A DNA stretch of 64,000 nucleotides from an uncultured Bizionia sp. Lineage in GTDB: Bacteria > Bacteroidota > Bacteroidia > Flavobacteriales > Flavobacteriaceae. The notes below the pieces were generated by a model. The model made no database searches and was not told the origin of the DNA. It worked only from the letters and a program-made list of their open reading frames with translations. The stretch is taken from contig CANMCF010000001.1 of assembly GCA_947496215.1 (NCBI GenBank), positions 186,001 to 250,000 on the forward strand. The letters run 5' to 3'. Of this stretch, positions 8,263-18,268 are shown piece by piece (position 1 is the first letter of the stretch; every line of letters starts with the position of its first letter). Position numbers and translations under genes: made by a program.

Positions 8263-8598
8263 TTAGTTGCTTGACGAAATATTCAAACCATTGGTAATGT
8301 TGATGGTAATGTAGCCATATGTATTCAATACCCAGTCAAAAGTTGGAGCAGAACCTCTGTTTAGAACTTTTTGTTGGGATAATACCATGGATCTGTCTTC
8401 TGCATCTTCATATGCCAATACTAGTCCATTCAAGTAAATGTTATTGGTATCTCCAGATTTTACAAATTTGGTTTCTCCTACATTCAATGAAAATGTTTGT
8501 TCCAATGATGGTTTGTCTACATCTTCTCCTTGACGAATTAGCAATGTCACATTCATATCATTCTTTGATTTGTTGGTAAAGTTTTTTCCAGCCATCAT
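8263..8598 (-). CDS. Conserved-looking hypothetical protein, 111 aa
   Basis: Starts MMAGKNFTNKSKNDMNVTLLIRQGE (the second Met at 8595 is equally likely). No signal peptide or membrane segment; predicted beta-rich, with an NVGETKFVKSGD turn region resembling small beta-sandwich proteins that decorate a hydrophobic core. Hydrophilic and polar throughout, Cys-free. I do not recognise a named family. It sits alone between a terminator and a lipoprotein gene on the same strand. Confidence 0.65.
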   Translation of the reverse strand: MMAGKNFTNKSKNDMNVTLLIRQGEDVDKPSLEQTFSLNVGETKFVKSGDTNNIYLNGLVLAYEDAEDRSMVLSQQKVLNRGSAPTFDWVLNTYGYITINITNGLNISSSN

Positions 8599-8708
8599 AG
8601 TGTAATATTTTTATTGATTAACAATACCCCAAAATCACATTTGATTGTGCAACTGGATAAGGGTATTTATACTTGCTAAAAAAAGAAGTACTAATTTCCA
8701 CAATAAAA

Positions 8709-8739
8709 TAAGACTACCTGATTGAATCAGATAGTCTTT
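8709..8739 (-). terminator. Terminator after the 370-aa lipoprotein gene
   Basis: Stem AAGACTA..CTGAT / ATCAG..TAGTCTT with a T-rich tail on the minus strand, about 50 bp past the stop at 8792. Confidence 0.7.
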
Positions 8740-8791
8740 GTTAAGCGACAAGTGTTTTTGTTGTTGAAGATTAAATAGATGTTTTTTGAAA

Positions 8792-9904
8792 TCATAAAGC
8801 GGACAATTCGAAGACAAAGAATTCCATTATTCTATCCAAGTCTGTAAAGCCTTCAATGGTAGCATGTGTATGAAATGAAGAATAAAACACACCGCCATCT
8901 CCAACTAAAAAGGTAAAGGCTAGATCTTTATTTTCTGAAATGCTATCTCCGTTTTCATCTTTATATTCTATAGGTCCATTTAGCCAAGATAGAGTTGTAT
9001 CTGCATCGAAAGAGTTCACAACTTGCCATTGTGGCAAAAAGCCTTCGATTTCCACAATGTTGTCTATGGTGATTCCAAAATTTATAAATAGCCATTCTAT
9101 GGCATCCTCATCCAACAAAGTAGCTTCTGTGCTAAGTGAGACTCCACTTTTTTCTGGTTCGTAGAATTCCAAATGCTCTGTGTTGTCATTGGTTATGGCA
9201 TTTAGGTATTTAAAGGCCCAATCTGTAGTGTATAGTATGCCTCCGTTGTTAACATAATCCAACAAATTACCATTATGCTCCGTCTTGGATTCGTCCAGCC
9301 CACAATTTAGGAATATGATGTCATATTCGGACAAAAGCTCAGGTGAGGCTATTAAATCACCAAAATCAAAATCGACATTTGGAGTCAAATTCGGGTTTGT
9401 AAATTTGTTTTCCATATTGCTTCGATCATGATTATGTGTCATGGTGGTCTTGGTTATGTTTATTCCCTCGACTATGTCAAATAAAGGCTCTTGCGTTATT
9501 GGGTTTACCAAGCCTATGTTGTATAGCACGTTCTCAATGTTGTCATAGCTTCCAGTCACCACAGCTATTTTTGGTAGTATATCCAAAGTAAAGTTCGTGA
9601 TGTCATTTTCTTCTGTAACCGTAATGTCTCTTTGCGTTGAAAACTTACCTTTGGCAAGTGTTATCGTGTAATCTCCCTTTGGGATATTCAAGGAGAAGTT
9701 TCCTTGAGCATCTGTGGTGGTCTCTTTGATGGTGTTGCCGGATTTGCTTACAACAACCTTACCATTGGAAATGGGATCTGCGTTGTTTGGAGCCAATAAT
9801 TTCCCTGAAACTGTAAAATTTTCTGGCTGAATCGTTGTTTCTTCATTTTCTGAACAGGATACTAGAAACAATAGTGTTAAACAAGACAATAAAAGTGCTT
9901 TCAT
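8792..9904 (-). CDS. Surface lipoprotein with CarboxypepD-regulatory domain and GATase-like fold
   Basis: A 370-residue lipoprotein (MKALLLSCLTLLFLVSC, lipobox Cys 17). Residues about 30-105 form a carboxypeptidase-regulatory-like beta domain (VSGKLLAPNNADPISNGKVVVSKSG). The remainder (about 112-365) looks like a class I glutamine amidotransferase/ThuA-like alpha-beta fold: KIAVVTGSYDNIENVL, YDIIFLNCGLDES, LLDYVNNGGILYTTDWAFKYL, and near the end DGGVFYSSFHTHATI. The Cys in LNCGLD is at the position of the nucleophile elbow in that fold, but activity is not demonstrable here. Its role is unknown; ligand binding or glycan interaction at the cell surface is a guess. Confidence 0.75.
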   Translation of the reverse strand: MKALLLSCLTLLFLVSCSENEETTIQPENFTVSGKLLAPNNADPISNGKVVVSKSGNTIKETTTDAQGNFSLNIPKGDYTITLAKGKFSTQRDITVTEENDITNFTLDILPKIAVVTGSYDNIENVLYNIGLVNPITQEPLFDIVEGINITKTTMTHNHDRSNMENKFTNPNLTPNVDFDFGDLIASPELLSEYDIIFLNCGLDESKTEHNGNLLDYVNNGGILYTTDWAFKYLNAITNDNTEHLEFYEPEKSGVSLSTEATLLDEDAIEWLFINFGITIDNIVEIEGFLPQWQVVNSFDADTTLSWLNGPIEYKDENGDSISENKDLAFTFLVGDGGVFYSSFHTHATIEGFTDLDRIMEFFVFELSAL

Positions 9905-10090
9905 AAGTAATGATTTTTAGATTAGACTTTTTTAATTAAAGCGCATTCTGTTACAGTTAGGGATATGAATACGCTACCTTTTATTCTATAACAACTTAAA
10001 GTTGAAAACTCCTAGGGGAGATATCAAAAAAGTCGAACATAATTGGCTTGAGTTTTTGTTTTAAATCTCAAAGTGAATTAGATATACGAA

Positions 10091-10120
10091 AAAAGCCGAA
10101 CGTTTGGTTCGGCTTTTTCT
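10091..10120. terminator. Terminator between lipoprotein promoter and TonB receptor 3' end
   Basis: Stem AAAAGCCGAAC / GTTCGGCTTTT with a 5-base loop, flanked by A and T runs so it could work in both directions; it directly follows the TonB receptor stop on the minus strand. Confidence 0.88.
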
Positions 10121-10143
10121 ATTTTATAATGATTTTTGTTTTT

Positions 10144-12834
10144 TTAGAAACTAAAATTCAGCCTACTAAATACATATCTACCATCAGATCCCATTTGAAC
10201 AGAATCAGCCAACCCTCCTTGATCTGTCCAACCATCGAATTGAGAGGTCGGGTACGTATTGAACAAGTTATTAGACCCAATGGTAAGCTTCAATTTGTCG
10301 GAGAAGCTATAACCTAGGTTTATGTCAGCTGTGATAACAGATTCGTATGTGTCTGTTGCCACAGGGAACAAGGCATCGGCTTCTGCCTGAGTAGTAGCTG
10401 GAGAATCTACCCATTGAAAATCCTGTAGAATCACTTCACTGAATTTTGTCAATGTCAATCCAGCGTTGAACTTAGATGTTGCATATCCAAGATTCAAACC
10501 AAATTTGTGATCAGGAGCAGCGGCTTCCAAATAAGCTTGGGAAAAAGGTCCGAAGAATGTAAATTCATTGAGGTTTCCATTTTTGATGTCTTTGATTTCC
10601 AGTTTGTTGAAGTTACCTATCAAGGCAGCACTCAACTTACCATCGCTACCAAGAGGCATCTCATAGTTCAATACAATGTCCAGTCCCGAAGTCTTGGTGT
10701 CTACACCGTTTGCAAAAAATTGAGCAGCATCAACTCCCAAAGGACCAAGAATGGCTTGATCGGTGAAGTTGTCCGTCAAGATGATTCTGTCGTCTACAGA
10801 GATCGAGTAGGCATCTACAGTTGCTGTGAATCCTCCTTTTCTATAGGTAAAACCAATACTTCCATTGATCGCTTTTTCTTCAGTCAGTTGTCCAATGCCA
10901 AAGGCTTTGGTTACTGTACTGTTGTTTGCAGACAACAATGATGGAACGGATTCTCCTGCTACGATATTGTTGAATATCAAGTTGTAATATAGTTGCGCCA
11001 ATGAAGGTGCTCTAAATCCAGAGGAAATGGATCCTCTAAAGGAAAGTGCATCATTGATTTTATACCTACTGGCCAATTTGAAGTTGAAAGTGCTACCAAA
11101 ATCACTATATTCCTCAAAACGCAATGCTCCCGCCAACATGAACTCTTCAGAAACATTGAGTTCCGTATCAAAGTAAATACCATAGTTGGATCTGCTTCTG
11201 TCCACTTCATTTGCAGGGCTATATCCAGGGAAACCTTGAGATCCTCCTGGTAATTCATCACCATTGGAATCTGTAGCAACTATTTGTGTTGCCGGGTTTG
11301 TAATTGGTATTCCATTCTCATCATAAAGTGCATAAGATGCTACTTCACCAGCAAAAATCCCAAAGTTTTCAGTTCTGTATTCCAAACCAAAAGCGATGTT
11401 CATACCTGAAGCGACATCTTCCAAATACTTGTTGAAATCCACTCCAGTGGTGTTTTGAGATAGGAAGTGTCCTCCAGCATCGAAATCCGTTGGAGAGGCA
11501 TCTTGCAAAGAGGCATTGTTTGAATTTTTTATGTAATAGTGAAAGTTGTTCTTCCCATAGGTATTGTTGAAATCCGCATTCCAACCATTGTTCATTTTAT
11601 GTCTTACTCCAGCCGAAACGGATGCGTCAGTGATGTTGGACGTTATTCTAGGTGTAAATCCATCAGGATACAAACTTGGAACAGAACGGTTGTCACCATC
11701 TTCGAAGCTATCACGAGAGAAAGCGTTGGCATCGGTTTCCCTGAAATTTCTACCTCCAAAGGCGTAGATTTCCGTATTGTCGTCAACAGGAACAGAAGCA
11801 TTGACCATGAAGTTGAAACCATCTACAGCAGCACTACCATAGCCCTTTCTCCAAGAAAAACCAGGTCTCAATGTCTTGTCTTTGGACAAAAACTCTGTGG
11901 TGAAGTTTATAAAACCTCCATTTTTACCTAGAGTAGCACCATAGTTGGCATCGATTTTAATCGTCGTACCATCATATTTCTTGTCTTTTCCATCCAAACG
12001 ATTCTCTCCTTCAACATTGAAAAGTGTTTCACCAGTCTCTTCAGCCCATCCGTCTCCGATCGCTGTACTGTATGCTCCGTAGGTAATACCTCCGGTAAAA
12101 CCATCCGTATTGTCTTTTAATACGATATTAATTACCCCAGCAATGGCATCCGATCCATATTGGGCAGAAGCTCCATCCCTTAAAACTTCAATCCTTTTTA
12201 TGGCAGAGGCAGGAATGGCATTCAAATCCGTTCCGGAGTTTCCACGACCACGAGTACCGAATATATTAACCAATGACGATTGGTGTCTTCTCTTGCCATT
12301 GATCAAGACAAGAGTTTGATCTGGCCCTAAACCTCTCAAGGAAGCTGGTACGATATGGTCGGCTCCATCCGATCCAGATTGCTTGCTGGCATTGAATGAT
12401 GGCGCTGCATATTGTAGAATGTCATTGACTTCTACCTTACCTGTCGATGATGCAATAGCCGAGACATCCAGAACATCCACAGGAACCGCAGTATCCGTTG
12501 ACGTACGCTTTGGACTACGAGAGCCAACCAATAATACTTCATCCAAAGCTTCTCCATCTGATAGAGTGACATTAACAGTTGTCTGCCCATTGACATCTAC
12601 TTCTTGAGTTTCATAACCCACATAGCTAAACACTATTGTGGCAGATTGCCCGACATTAAGCATATAATTTCCATCAAAGTCCGATGTTGTTCCATTGGAA
12701 GTCCCTTTTTCAACAATATTAACACCTGTCAGTGGTTCTCCATTGGAGTCGGCAACCGTACCTGTGATGGATTGTTGTGCAAAGGAAAGTGTAGAGCACA
12801 AAAAGAATAATAACAAAATTTTGATTTTTTTCAT
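10144..12834 (-). CDS. TonB-dependent receptor A (896 aa)
   Basis: Outer-membrane receptor. A signal peptide (MKKIKILLLFFLCSTLSFAQ) is followed by a CarboxypepD-regulatory-like domain (about 22-95: SITGTVADSNGEPLTGVNIVEKGTS), a plug domain (about 110-240, with GPDQTLVLINGKRRHQSSLVN and RIEVLRDGASAQYGSDAIAGV), and a 22-strand-type barrel ending RYVFSRLNFSF, a normal aromatic terminus. No SusD partner is adjacent, so it resembles stand-alone receptors for iron complexes, vitamins or peptides more than a glycan SusCD pair; the substrate is unknown. It is a close paralogue of the receptor at 14377-17178, with near-identical upstream leader and N-terminus. Confidence 0.93.
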   Translation of the reverse strand: MKKIKILLLFFLCSTLSFAQQSITGTVADSNGEPLTGVNIVEKGTSNGTTSDFDGNYMLNVGQSATIVFSYVGYETQEVDVNGQTTVNVTLSDGEALDEVLLVGSRSPKRTSTDTAVPVDVLDVSAIASSTGKVEVNDILQYAAPSFNASKQSGSDGADHIVPASLRGLGPDQTLVLINGKRRHQSSLVNIFGTRGRGNSGTDLNAIPASAIKRIEVLRDGASAQYGSDAIAGVINIVLKDNTDGFTGGITYGAYSTAIGDGWAEETGETLFNVEGENRLDGKDKKYDGTTIKIDANYGATLGKNGGFINFTTEFLSKDKTLRPGFSWRKGYGSAAVDGFNFMVNASVPVDDNTEIYAFGGRNFRETDANAFSRDSFEDGDNRSVPSLYPDGFTPRITSNITDASVSAGVRHKMNNGWNADFNNTYGKNNFHYYIKNSNNASLQDASPTDFDAGGHFLSQNTTGVDFNKYLEDVASGMNIAFGLEYRTENFGIFAGEVASYALYDENGIPITNPATQIVATDSNGDELPGGSQGFPGYSPANEVDRSRSNYGIYFDTELNVSEEFMLAGALRFEEYSDFGSTFNFKLASRYKINDALSFRGSISSGFRAPSLAQLYYNLIFNNIVAGESVPSLLSANNSTVTKAFGIGQLTEEKAINGSIGFTYRKGGFTATVDAYSISVDDRIILTDNFTDQAILGPLGVDAAQFFANGVDTKTSGLDIVLNYEMPLGSDGKLSAALIGNFNKLEIKDIKNGNLNEFTFFGPFSQAYLEAAAPDHKFGLNLGYATSKFNAGLTLTKFSEVILQDFQWVDSPATTQAEADALFPVATDTYESVITADINLGYSFSDKLKLTIGSNNLFNTYPTSQFDGWTDQGGLADSVQMGSDGRYVFSRLNFSF

Positions 12835-12925
12835 TTTTTTGGTTTTTGATTAGACAAGTAAAATTGGTGATTATTATTCAAATAAATACCATTTGAAGAA
12901 ATAAATTTTAACAATTGTTTTAACA
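12835..12925 (-). repeat. Duplicated 5' leader, copy A
   Basis: The roughly 90 bp upstream of receptor A match the corresponding stretch upstream of receptor B (17179-17270) with only scattered differences; the similarity then fades. On the minus strand both copies end in a CAAAAACC-polyA leader directly before ATG. Confidence 0.85.
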
Positions 12926-13009
12926 GTTTATTTGAAAACAACTTTAAAGATGATTGAGCTGTAGGGATAAAAACCATTTTTTATTATTAGAAAACCTAAG
13001 AAGAAATAG

Positions 13010-13017
13010 TATATTTG
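13010..13017 (+). promoter_or_regulatory. -7 box TATATTTG of ychF
   Basis: Exact TAnnTTTG match 20 bp before the ychF ATG. No clear -33 element. Confidence 0.6.
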
Positions 13018-13037
13018 CGCTTCAATAAAATCACAAT

Positions 13038-14132
13038 ATGAAAGCAGGAATAGTAGGCTTACCAAATGTAGGAAAATCAACTTTGTTTAATTGTTTGTCC
13101 AATGCAAAGGCTCAGAGTGCAAACTTTCCATTTTGTACCATAGAACCCAACATAGGAGTTGTCAACGTACCAGATCCAAGACTAGAAAAACTTGAGACTT
13201 TGGTTAATCCGGAAAGAGTGTTGCCAGCAACGGTGGAAATTGTCGACATTGCTGGTCTGGTAAAAGGAGCAAGCAAAGGAGAAGGACTAGGGAATCAATT
13301 CTTGGCAAATATTCGTGAAACAGATGCCATTTTGCATGTATTGCGTTGTTTTGACAACGATAACATCGTCCATGTAGATGGCAATGTAAACCCGATAAGA
13401 GACAAAGAGACCATAGACATAGAGTTGCAATTGAAGGACTTGGAAACGGTAGAGAAGAAGCTGGACAAGGTAAAGCGAGCAGCAAAGACCGGTAACAAGG
13501 AGGCACAAAAAGAAGAAGCTGTCTTATTGAAGTTAAAAGAGAATCTGGAAGCAGGTGTGTCTGTTAGAGCCATAGAATTCACGGAAGATGAATACAAAGA
13601 CATCGTGAAACCATCTCAATTGATAACGGACAAGCCAGTAATGTATGTTTGCAATGTAGATGAAGGAGCTGCTGTTTCTGGAAATGATTACGTAGAACAG
13701 GTGAGAGCTGCGGTCAAAGACGAAAACGCGGAGGTTCTAGTACTTGCGGTGGGAACAGAAGCGGACATCAACGAATTGGACGATTATGAAGAGCGTCAAA
13801 TGTTTTTGGCAGACATAGGTTTGGACGAGCCAGGATCTGCGAAGCTCATTCGTTCTGCATACAAGTTGTTGAATCAACAAACATATTTCACAGCCGGTGT
13901 GAAGGAAGTGCGTGCTTGGACCATCAACATAGGATCTTCTGCTCCACAAGCAGCAGGTGTGATACATACCGATTTTGAGAAGGGATTCATTCGAGCTGAA
14001 GTTATTGCTTACAACGATTATGTGGAGTACGGGAGTGAATCCAAAGTGAAAGAAGCTGGTAAAATGAGAGTAGAAGGAAAAGGATATACCGTTAAAGATG
14101 GAGATGTAATGCATTTCTTGTTTAACGTATAA
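13038..14132 (+). CDS. ychF: Ribosome-associated ATPase/GTPase YchF (OLA1 family)
   Basis: Obg-family P-loop NTPase of 364 residues that binds ribosomes and, in other bacteria, prefers ATP and modulates oxidative-stress responses. Visible motifs: G1 GLPNVGKST (7-15), Switch/G3 region [24 protein letters not shown], coiled-coil-like Lys/Glu segment (about 130-170), and the C-terminal TGS domain ([13 protein letters not shown] through [18 protein letters not shown]). Full length. It is a single-gene unit on the opposite strand to the two TonB receptors that flank it. Confidence 0.96.
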   Translation: MKAGIVGLPNVGKSTLFNCLSNAKAQSANFPFCTIEPNIGVVNVPDPRLEKLETLVNPERVLPATVEIVDIAGLVKGASKGEGLGNQFLANIRETDAILHVLRCFDNDNIVHVDGNVNPIRDKETIDIELQLKDLETVEKKLDKVKRAAKTGNKEAQKEEAVLLKLKENLEAGVSVRAIEFTEDEYKDIVKPSQLITDKPVMYVCNVDEGAAVSGNDYVEQVRAAVKDENAEVLVLAVGTEADINELDDYEERQMFLADIGLDEPGSAKLIRSAYKLLNQQTYFTAGVKEVRAWTINIGSSAPQAAGVIHTDFEKGFIRAEVIAYNDYVEYGSESKVKEAGKMRVEGKGYTVKDGDVMHFLFNV

Positions 14133-14175
14133 TTGATACAGTTGGATTTTTAAAAGTTCAAAAGTAAGAATTAAA

Positions 14176-14210
14176 GTGCCGTAATGATATGATTTCATTA
14201 CGGCGCTTAT
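14176..14210 (+). terminator. Terminator after ychF
   Basis: Perfect stem GCCGTAATGA / TCATTACGGC with a short loop about 45 bp past the ychF stop; the following T tract is weak (GCGCTTATATTTT). Confidence 0.7.
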
Positions 14211-14317
14211 ATTTTAAGATACTAATTGAAAGTGAGTTATATTGATTTTGTTGTAGATCTCATAAACTATTCCATCTGTTTGTTGTAAAGTTGAGAACTC
14301 AATGAGTTAATTGAAAA

Positions 14318-14353
14318 AAACGAGGGATTGTCTTTTAAGACAATCCCTCGTTT
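14318..14353 (-). terminator. Terminator after TonB receptor B
   Basis: Long stem AAACGAGGGATTGTCTT / AAGACAATCCCTCGTTT (17 bp) with T run on the minus strand just past the receptor stop. Confidence 0.9.
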
Positions 14354-14376
14354 CTCTATCTAGGAATTATGATGAT

Positions 14377-17178
14377 TTAAAACTTGTAATTAAGTGATAA
14401 ATTTAACATGGTTCCCAATTGACTAAAATGGTAACCATCGTATGTCATTTGTGAATAACGTTGGTTGAAGGTAATCAGGTTTGATTGGTCCTTAACTTGA
14501 GCAGGATCTGCTAAAATAGCATCTCCAGCTGCATTTTCTGATTTAAAGCTCCATTCAGGCAACACGTTTAATAAGTTGTTAACGTTTAGTGCAATGGTTA
14601 GTTTTTCAGAAGCATTGTAGTTTATGCCCAAATCTGTAACAATTTTTGGGGTAAACTCAGTTCTGATGTTAAATATACCATTGGCATCCGTAGACAAACC
14701 TTGTTGGAAAAAAGTAGTTTTTCCAAAGTATGTGTTGTTAAGGGAGAATCCAAATTTGTTAATGTCATAATTAGCTCCTAAAATCCATTTTGTTTTTGGT
14801 CTTGACGTAAAGAACAATGCCTCTTGTGTTTGATTTATAACAGATTGATTGGCATTAGCTACAATCGGAATGTTTTTAACATCTCCATCCCTTTCATTTT
14901 GGATGGTATAGTTTCCAGATAGGTTCAGGTCTAAATCACCATTGCCAAGTGCAATGTTCTTTTGACTCAATACGACATCGATACCAGAAGTTTTAGTGTC
15001 TATTGCATTCGAGAAGAAACTAATGTCACTTAAGTTGTTGTTTGTTAAAAGAACATCCAAAGGATTTGTGGCGTCTCCAGTAGCTCCAATCTCTGTTCCC
15101 AACACAATTCTGTCTTTTACAGAAATACTATAGTAATCAACAGTAAAGCTTAATGTGTTTGTTATTTTTCCACCAAAACCAATGGTGAAGTTATTGGATG
15201 TTTCTGCATCTAACTCAGGAATACCTAAAAGTTTTGCTTGAGTAGATACATTGTTGATCAAACCTCCAACTTGTATACCAGATCCTGGTACAAAGCTATA
15301 TTGCGCTTTTTGTGTGTAAATTTGGTGCAATGTTGGTGCTCTGAACCCTGAAGAAACAGATGCTCTTGCTGTAAGCTTGTCGTTTAATTTTAAACGAGAA
15401 CTTAACTTATAGACGAACGTGTTTCCAAAATCAGAATAATTTTCAGTTCTAATGGTAGCACTCAATAAAAAGGCACTACTCACATCATAGTCCAAGCTAA
15501 AATACCCTCCAATGTTGTAACGGTTGAATTTACCAGAGTTCTCTGGACTGTTTCCTGCAAATGAATCTGCACCACCACCATCGTAAGAAGCCAATTCTCC
15601 TTCTATGACTTCAAACGTTTCATTTCTAAACTCGGCACCAAAACCGATGCTTACTTTTTCTGAAAGTAGTCGGGAAATGTCAATGTTTCCTACATTATGA
15701 GTAAACTTTGTTCCTCCTGGATCGAATGATTGTTGACTGTTTTCTCTGTACAATTGAGAACCTTCTGTAATTTCTCCATCATCAACAGTACCATTGTTGT
15801 TGGCATCAATCCAAGTAGAAGGAGAGAAAACTTCATTTCTGTTGTGAGATTGATTTACTATGTATGTTTGCGTGTTGCCACCAGTCGTATAACTTAAATC
15901 CACATTCCAGTCATTTATTTTGGTCTTGATGCCTACTGTGCCATTGTAGTCATTCAACAAACCTTCAAAAGTTGGAACATACCCATCATAGCCTCCAGCA
16001 TTATTTGGATTGCTTCCAGGGAAAAAATCTGCTAAATAAGGAAAGTCATCTACAGTTCTCCAATATGGAGTTCTGTAGTTTGCAAAGCTATTCACTTTTT
16101 TATATACATAGGCACTGTTAAAGTATAACTCTGTATTGTCACTGAGATTCAAACCACCGTTTATTAAAAATTTTGAAGCAGCAGTTTCAGGGGACCCATT
16201 GATGTTTCCTGCATCTGGTCGACGAGATAAAAACTCTTGAACATCAGCTATGTCTGCACCGAAATCTCCAGCTTCACCTGCAGCATCAACTGTTCCAGGT
16301 CTATTTGCCAGATTTACCTTGGATAAATCAATGGTATAATTGACAAAACCTTTACCATTGTTTATGGTGCTTCCATTGTTTACACTGAAACCAAACATTT
16401 CCCCATCTCCTTCTGAGGTTATTCCAGTTCTAAGAGTTGCAGAACCGCTTTCTGGGCTATCCTTGAGTATGATGTTCATTACACCAGCAATGGCATCCGA
16501 TCCATATTGAGCAGAAGCACCATCACGTAAAATTTCCACACGTTTTATGGCATCTGTAGGTATCGCAGAAATATCTGCTCCTGTCTCACCACGTCCTGGA
16601 GAAGTTTGAGTATACAGTAAAGCACTTAGGTTTTTACGTTTTCCATTAATAAGAATCAATGTTCTACTAGGTCCCATGTTTCTGATTTCATAAGGATCCA
16701 AGAGCGATGTCGCATCATTAACTGGTGTTTGTACTGTGTTAAATGACGGTATTCTGTATTGCAATGCCTTATCAAAAGTAGCTTGACCAGTAGATGTCAA
16801 TTCCTTGACTCCGACAACATCGACAGGAAGAGGTGTGTCTACATTGCTTCTTGGGGCAGTTCTAGTTCCTACAAGGATAACTTCTTCTAAGGCTTCACCA
16901 TCAGCCAAGGTGATGTTTATTGTCGATTGCCCGTTGACAGCAAATTCTTGTGTTTCATAACCAACATAACTAAATACTAGAGTAGCGGATTGCTGAGCAT
17001 TAATGATGAAATTACCATCAAAGTCCGATGTCGTTCCATTGGAAGTCCCTTTTTCAACAATGTTAACACCTGTAAGAGGAGAACCATTGGAGTCGGAGAC
17101 GGTACCGGAAATGGATTGTTGTGCAAATGCGAATGCAGTGCACATAAAGAATAATAACAAAATTTTGATTTTTTTCAT
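14377..17178 (-). CDS. TonB-dependent receptor B (933 aa)
   Basis: Paralogue of the receptor at 10144-12834. The true start is the ATG at 17178 (MKKIKILLLFFMCTAFAFAQ); the frame continues 27 codons upstream through the leader but that part would not make a signal peptide. Order: signal peptide, CarboxypepD-regulatory-like domain (about 22-95), plug (about 105-240, GPSRTLILINGKRKNLSALLY and RVEILRDGASAQYGSDAIAGV), barrel ending FSQLGTMLNLSLNYKF. N-terminal domains are almost the same as receptor A while the barrels diverge, which suggests different ligands presented to the same inner-membrane machinery. No SusD-like gene is adjacent. Confidence 0.93.
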   Translation of the reverse strand: MKKIKILLLFFMCTAFAFAQQSISGTVSDSNGSPLTGVNIVEKGTSNGTTSDFDGNFIINAQQSATLVFSYVGYETQEFAVNGQSTINITLADGEALEEVILVGTRTAPRSNVDTPLPVDVVGVKELTSTGQATFDKALQYRIPSFNTVQTPVNDATSLLDPYEIRNMGPSRTLILINGKRKNLSALLYTQTSPGRGETGADISAIPTDAIKRVEILRDGASAQYGSDAIAGVMNIILKDSPESGSATLRTGITSEGDGEMFGFSVNNGSTINNGKGFVNYTIDLSKVNLANRPGTVDAAGEAGDFGADIADVQEFLSRRPDAGNINGSPETAASKFLINGGLNLSDNTELYFNSAYVYKKVNSFANYRTPYWRTVDDFPYLADFFPGSNPNNAGGYDGYVPTFEGLLNDYNGTVGIKTKINDWNVDLSYTTGGNTQTYIVNQSHNRNEVFSPSTWIDANNNGTVDDGEITEGSQLYRENSQQSFDPGGTKFTHNVGNIDISRLLSEKVSIGFGAEFRNETFEVIEGELASYDGGGADSFAGNSPENSGKFNRYNIGGYFSLDYDVSSAFLLSATIRTENYSDFGNTFVYKLSSRLKLNDKLTARASVSSGFRAPTLHQIYTQKAQYSFVPGSGIQVGGLINNVSTQAKLLGIPELDAETSNNFTIGFGGKITNTLSFTVDYYSISVKDRIVLGTEIGATGDATNPLDVLLTNNNLSDISFFSNAIDTKTSGIDVVLSQKNIALGNGDLDLNLSGNYTIQNERDGDVKNIPIVANANQSVINQTQEALFFTSRPKTKWILGANYDINKFGFSLNNTYFGKTTFFQQGLSTDANGIFNIRTEFTPKIVTDLGINYNASEKLTIALNVNNLLNVLPEWSFKSENAAGDAILADPAQVKDQSNLITFNQRYSQMTYDGYHFSQLGTMLNLSLNYKF

Positions 17179-17270
17179 TTTTTTTGGTTTTTGATTAGAC
17201 GAGTAAAATTGGTGATTATTATTTAAATAAATGTCATTTGAAGAGATAAATTTTAACATTTGCTTTAACG
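17179..17270 (-). repeat. Duplicated 5' leader, copy B
   Basis: Second copy of the leader found upstream of receptor A (12835-12925). Likely carries the promoter and untranslated region, implying shared control. Confidence 0.85.
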
Positions 17271-17275
17271 TTTTG

Positions 17276-17727
17276 TTTTAAAAAATATTAATATTTTTTG
17301 TTAATAAGAAATGAGTTAAAGGTTTTTTTGTTAAAATATAGAAGAGATTGCAATATGTTTTTATTCTATGAACTCTAATATTCGTAGGAATTAACAACAA
17401 TATATTCAAAGAAAGAGGATTGAGTGTTCTTGCTCAACATGATATAACCAAACCTTGTATGATTGTTTAAGAATGAATTAACATTCATGGCTAATGTGCC
17501 AGATCCATGATTTTAAAAACTGCGTAAGCCTAGAGTGTAAATTGCAGATAATAGTAAAAATCGTTCATATTGGTAGGCTTGGTGAAAATTAGTAATGGAA
17601 GGGACAGAAAATCGATTTTTGGCAAATGGATTTTTAAAATTTAAAATCAGAACTAAAACTAAAACGCCTGAATGATATAATTCCATTGTCACATTTTGTA
17701 TTTTCACCATAACAGAAATATAATGGA
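17276..17727. other. AT-rich spacer with no recognisable gene
   Basis: About 450 bp between the duplicated leader and the SRPBCC gene. Short frames on both strands lack start context and family resemblance. I see no RNA gene or clear terminator. Confidence 0.6.
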
Positions 17728-18207
17728 ATGCCCTTAATTGAAATTAAAACGAAGATAAACGCAGACATTAAAAATTGTTTTGATTTGTCTCGTGACATAG
17801 ACTTTCACAAAACATCCCTAAAACACTCTAAAGAAAGAGCTGTTTCAGGTAGGACTTCTGGATTGATAGGGCTGAATGAGTGGGTAACATGGGAAACCGT
17901 ACATTTTGGGATAAGACAAAAATTGACTTCAAAGATTACCGAATTCAAAAGCCCCGACTATTTTGTTGATGAAATGGTCTCTGGTGCATTTGAATCTTTC
18001 AAGCATGAACATATTTTCAAAAAAGAATTTGATGAAAAACACAATGTGTACCATACTTTAATGATTGATAGATTTCATTATGAAAGCCCTTTTGGATTAC
18101 TAGGTAAATTGGCCAATGTACTTTTTTTAAAACAATATATGATGAAATTGTTAGTGACTAGAAATCAGATGTTAAAATCAAAAGTAGAAGCTATTAGACC
18201 TTGTTGA
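17728..18207 (+). CDS. SRPBCC (START-like) family protein
   Basis: A 159-residue soluble protein of the polyketide cyclase/START-like superfamily. It starts MPLIEIKTKINADIKNCFDLSRDIDFH, the usual first strand and helix of this fold, and continues with GLNEWVTWETVHFG, MVSGAFESFKHEHIF and the C-terminal helix GLLGKLANVLFLKQYMMKLL. Members closely like this are often annotated as cell-division inhibitor or ligand-binding proteins without direct proof. The EamA transporter gene follows 61 bp downstream on the same strand and may be co-transcribed. Confidence 0.85.
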   Translation: MPLIEIKTKINADIKNCFDLSRDIDFHKTSLKHSKERAVSGRTSGLIGLNEWVTWETVHFGIRQKLTSKITEFKSPDYFVDEMVSGAFESFKHEHIFKKEFDEKHNVYHTLMIDRFHYESPFGLLGKLANVLFLKQYMMKLLVTRNQMLKSKVEAIRPC

Positions 18208-18268
18208 TCATCGTAATGTGCAAAGGGGAGTTCGTTTGTATGAAAGCCAATGATGTTATTTTTATCCA

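Noticed and set aside
14133-14376. CRISPR or repeat array near the two terminators after ychF
   Set aside because: Only two unrelated terminator hairpins are present; no repeat-spacer periodicity.
10144-17178. SusC/SusD glycan-uptake pair
   Set aside because: No SusD-like lipoprotein is adjacent to either receptor.
17513-17710. 65-codon frame on the minus strand upstream of the SRPBCC gene
   Set aside because: No family resemblance and no convincing start context; length is unremarkable in AT-rich DNA.
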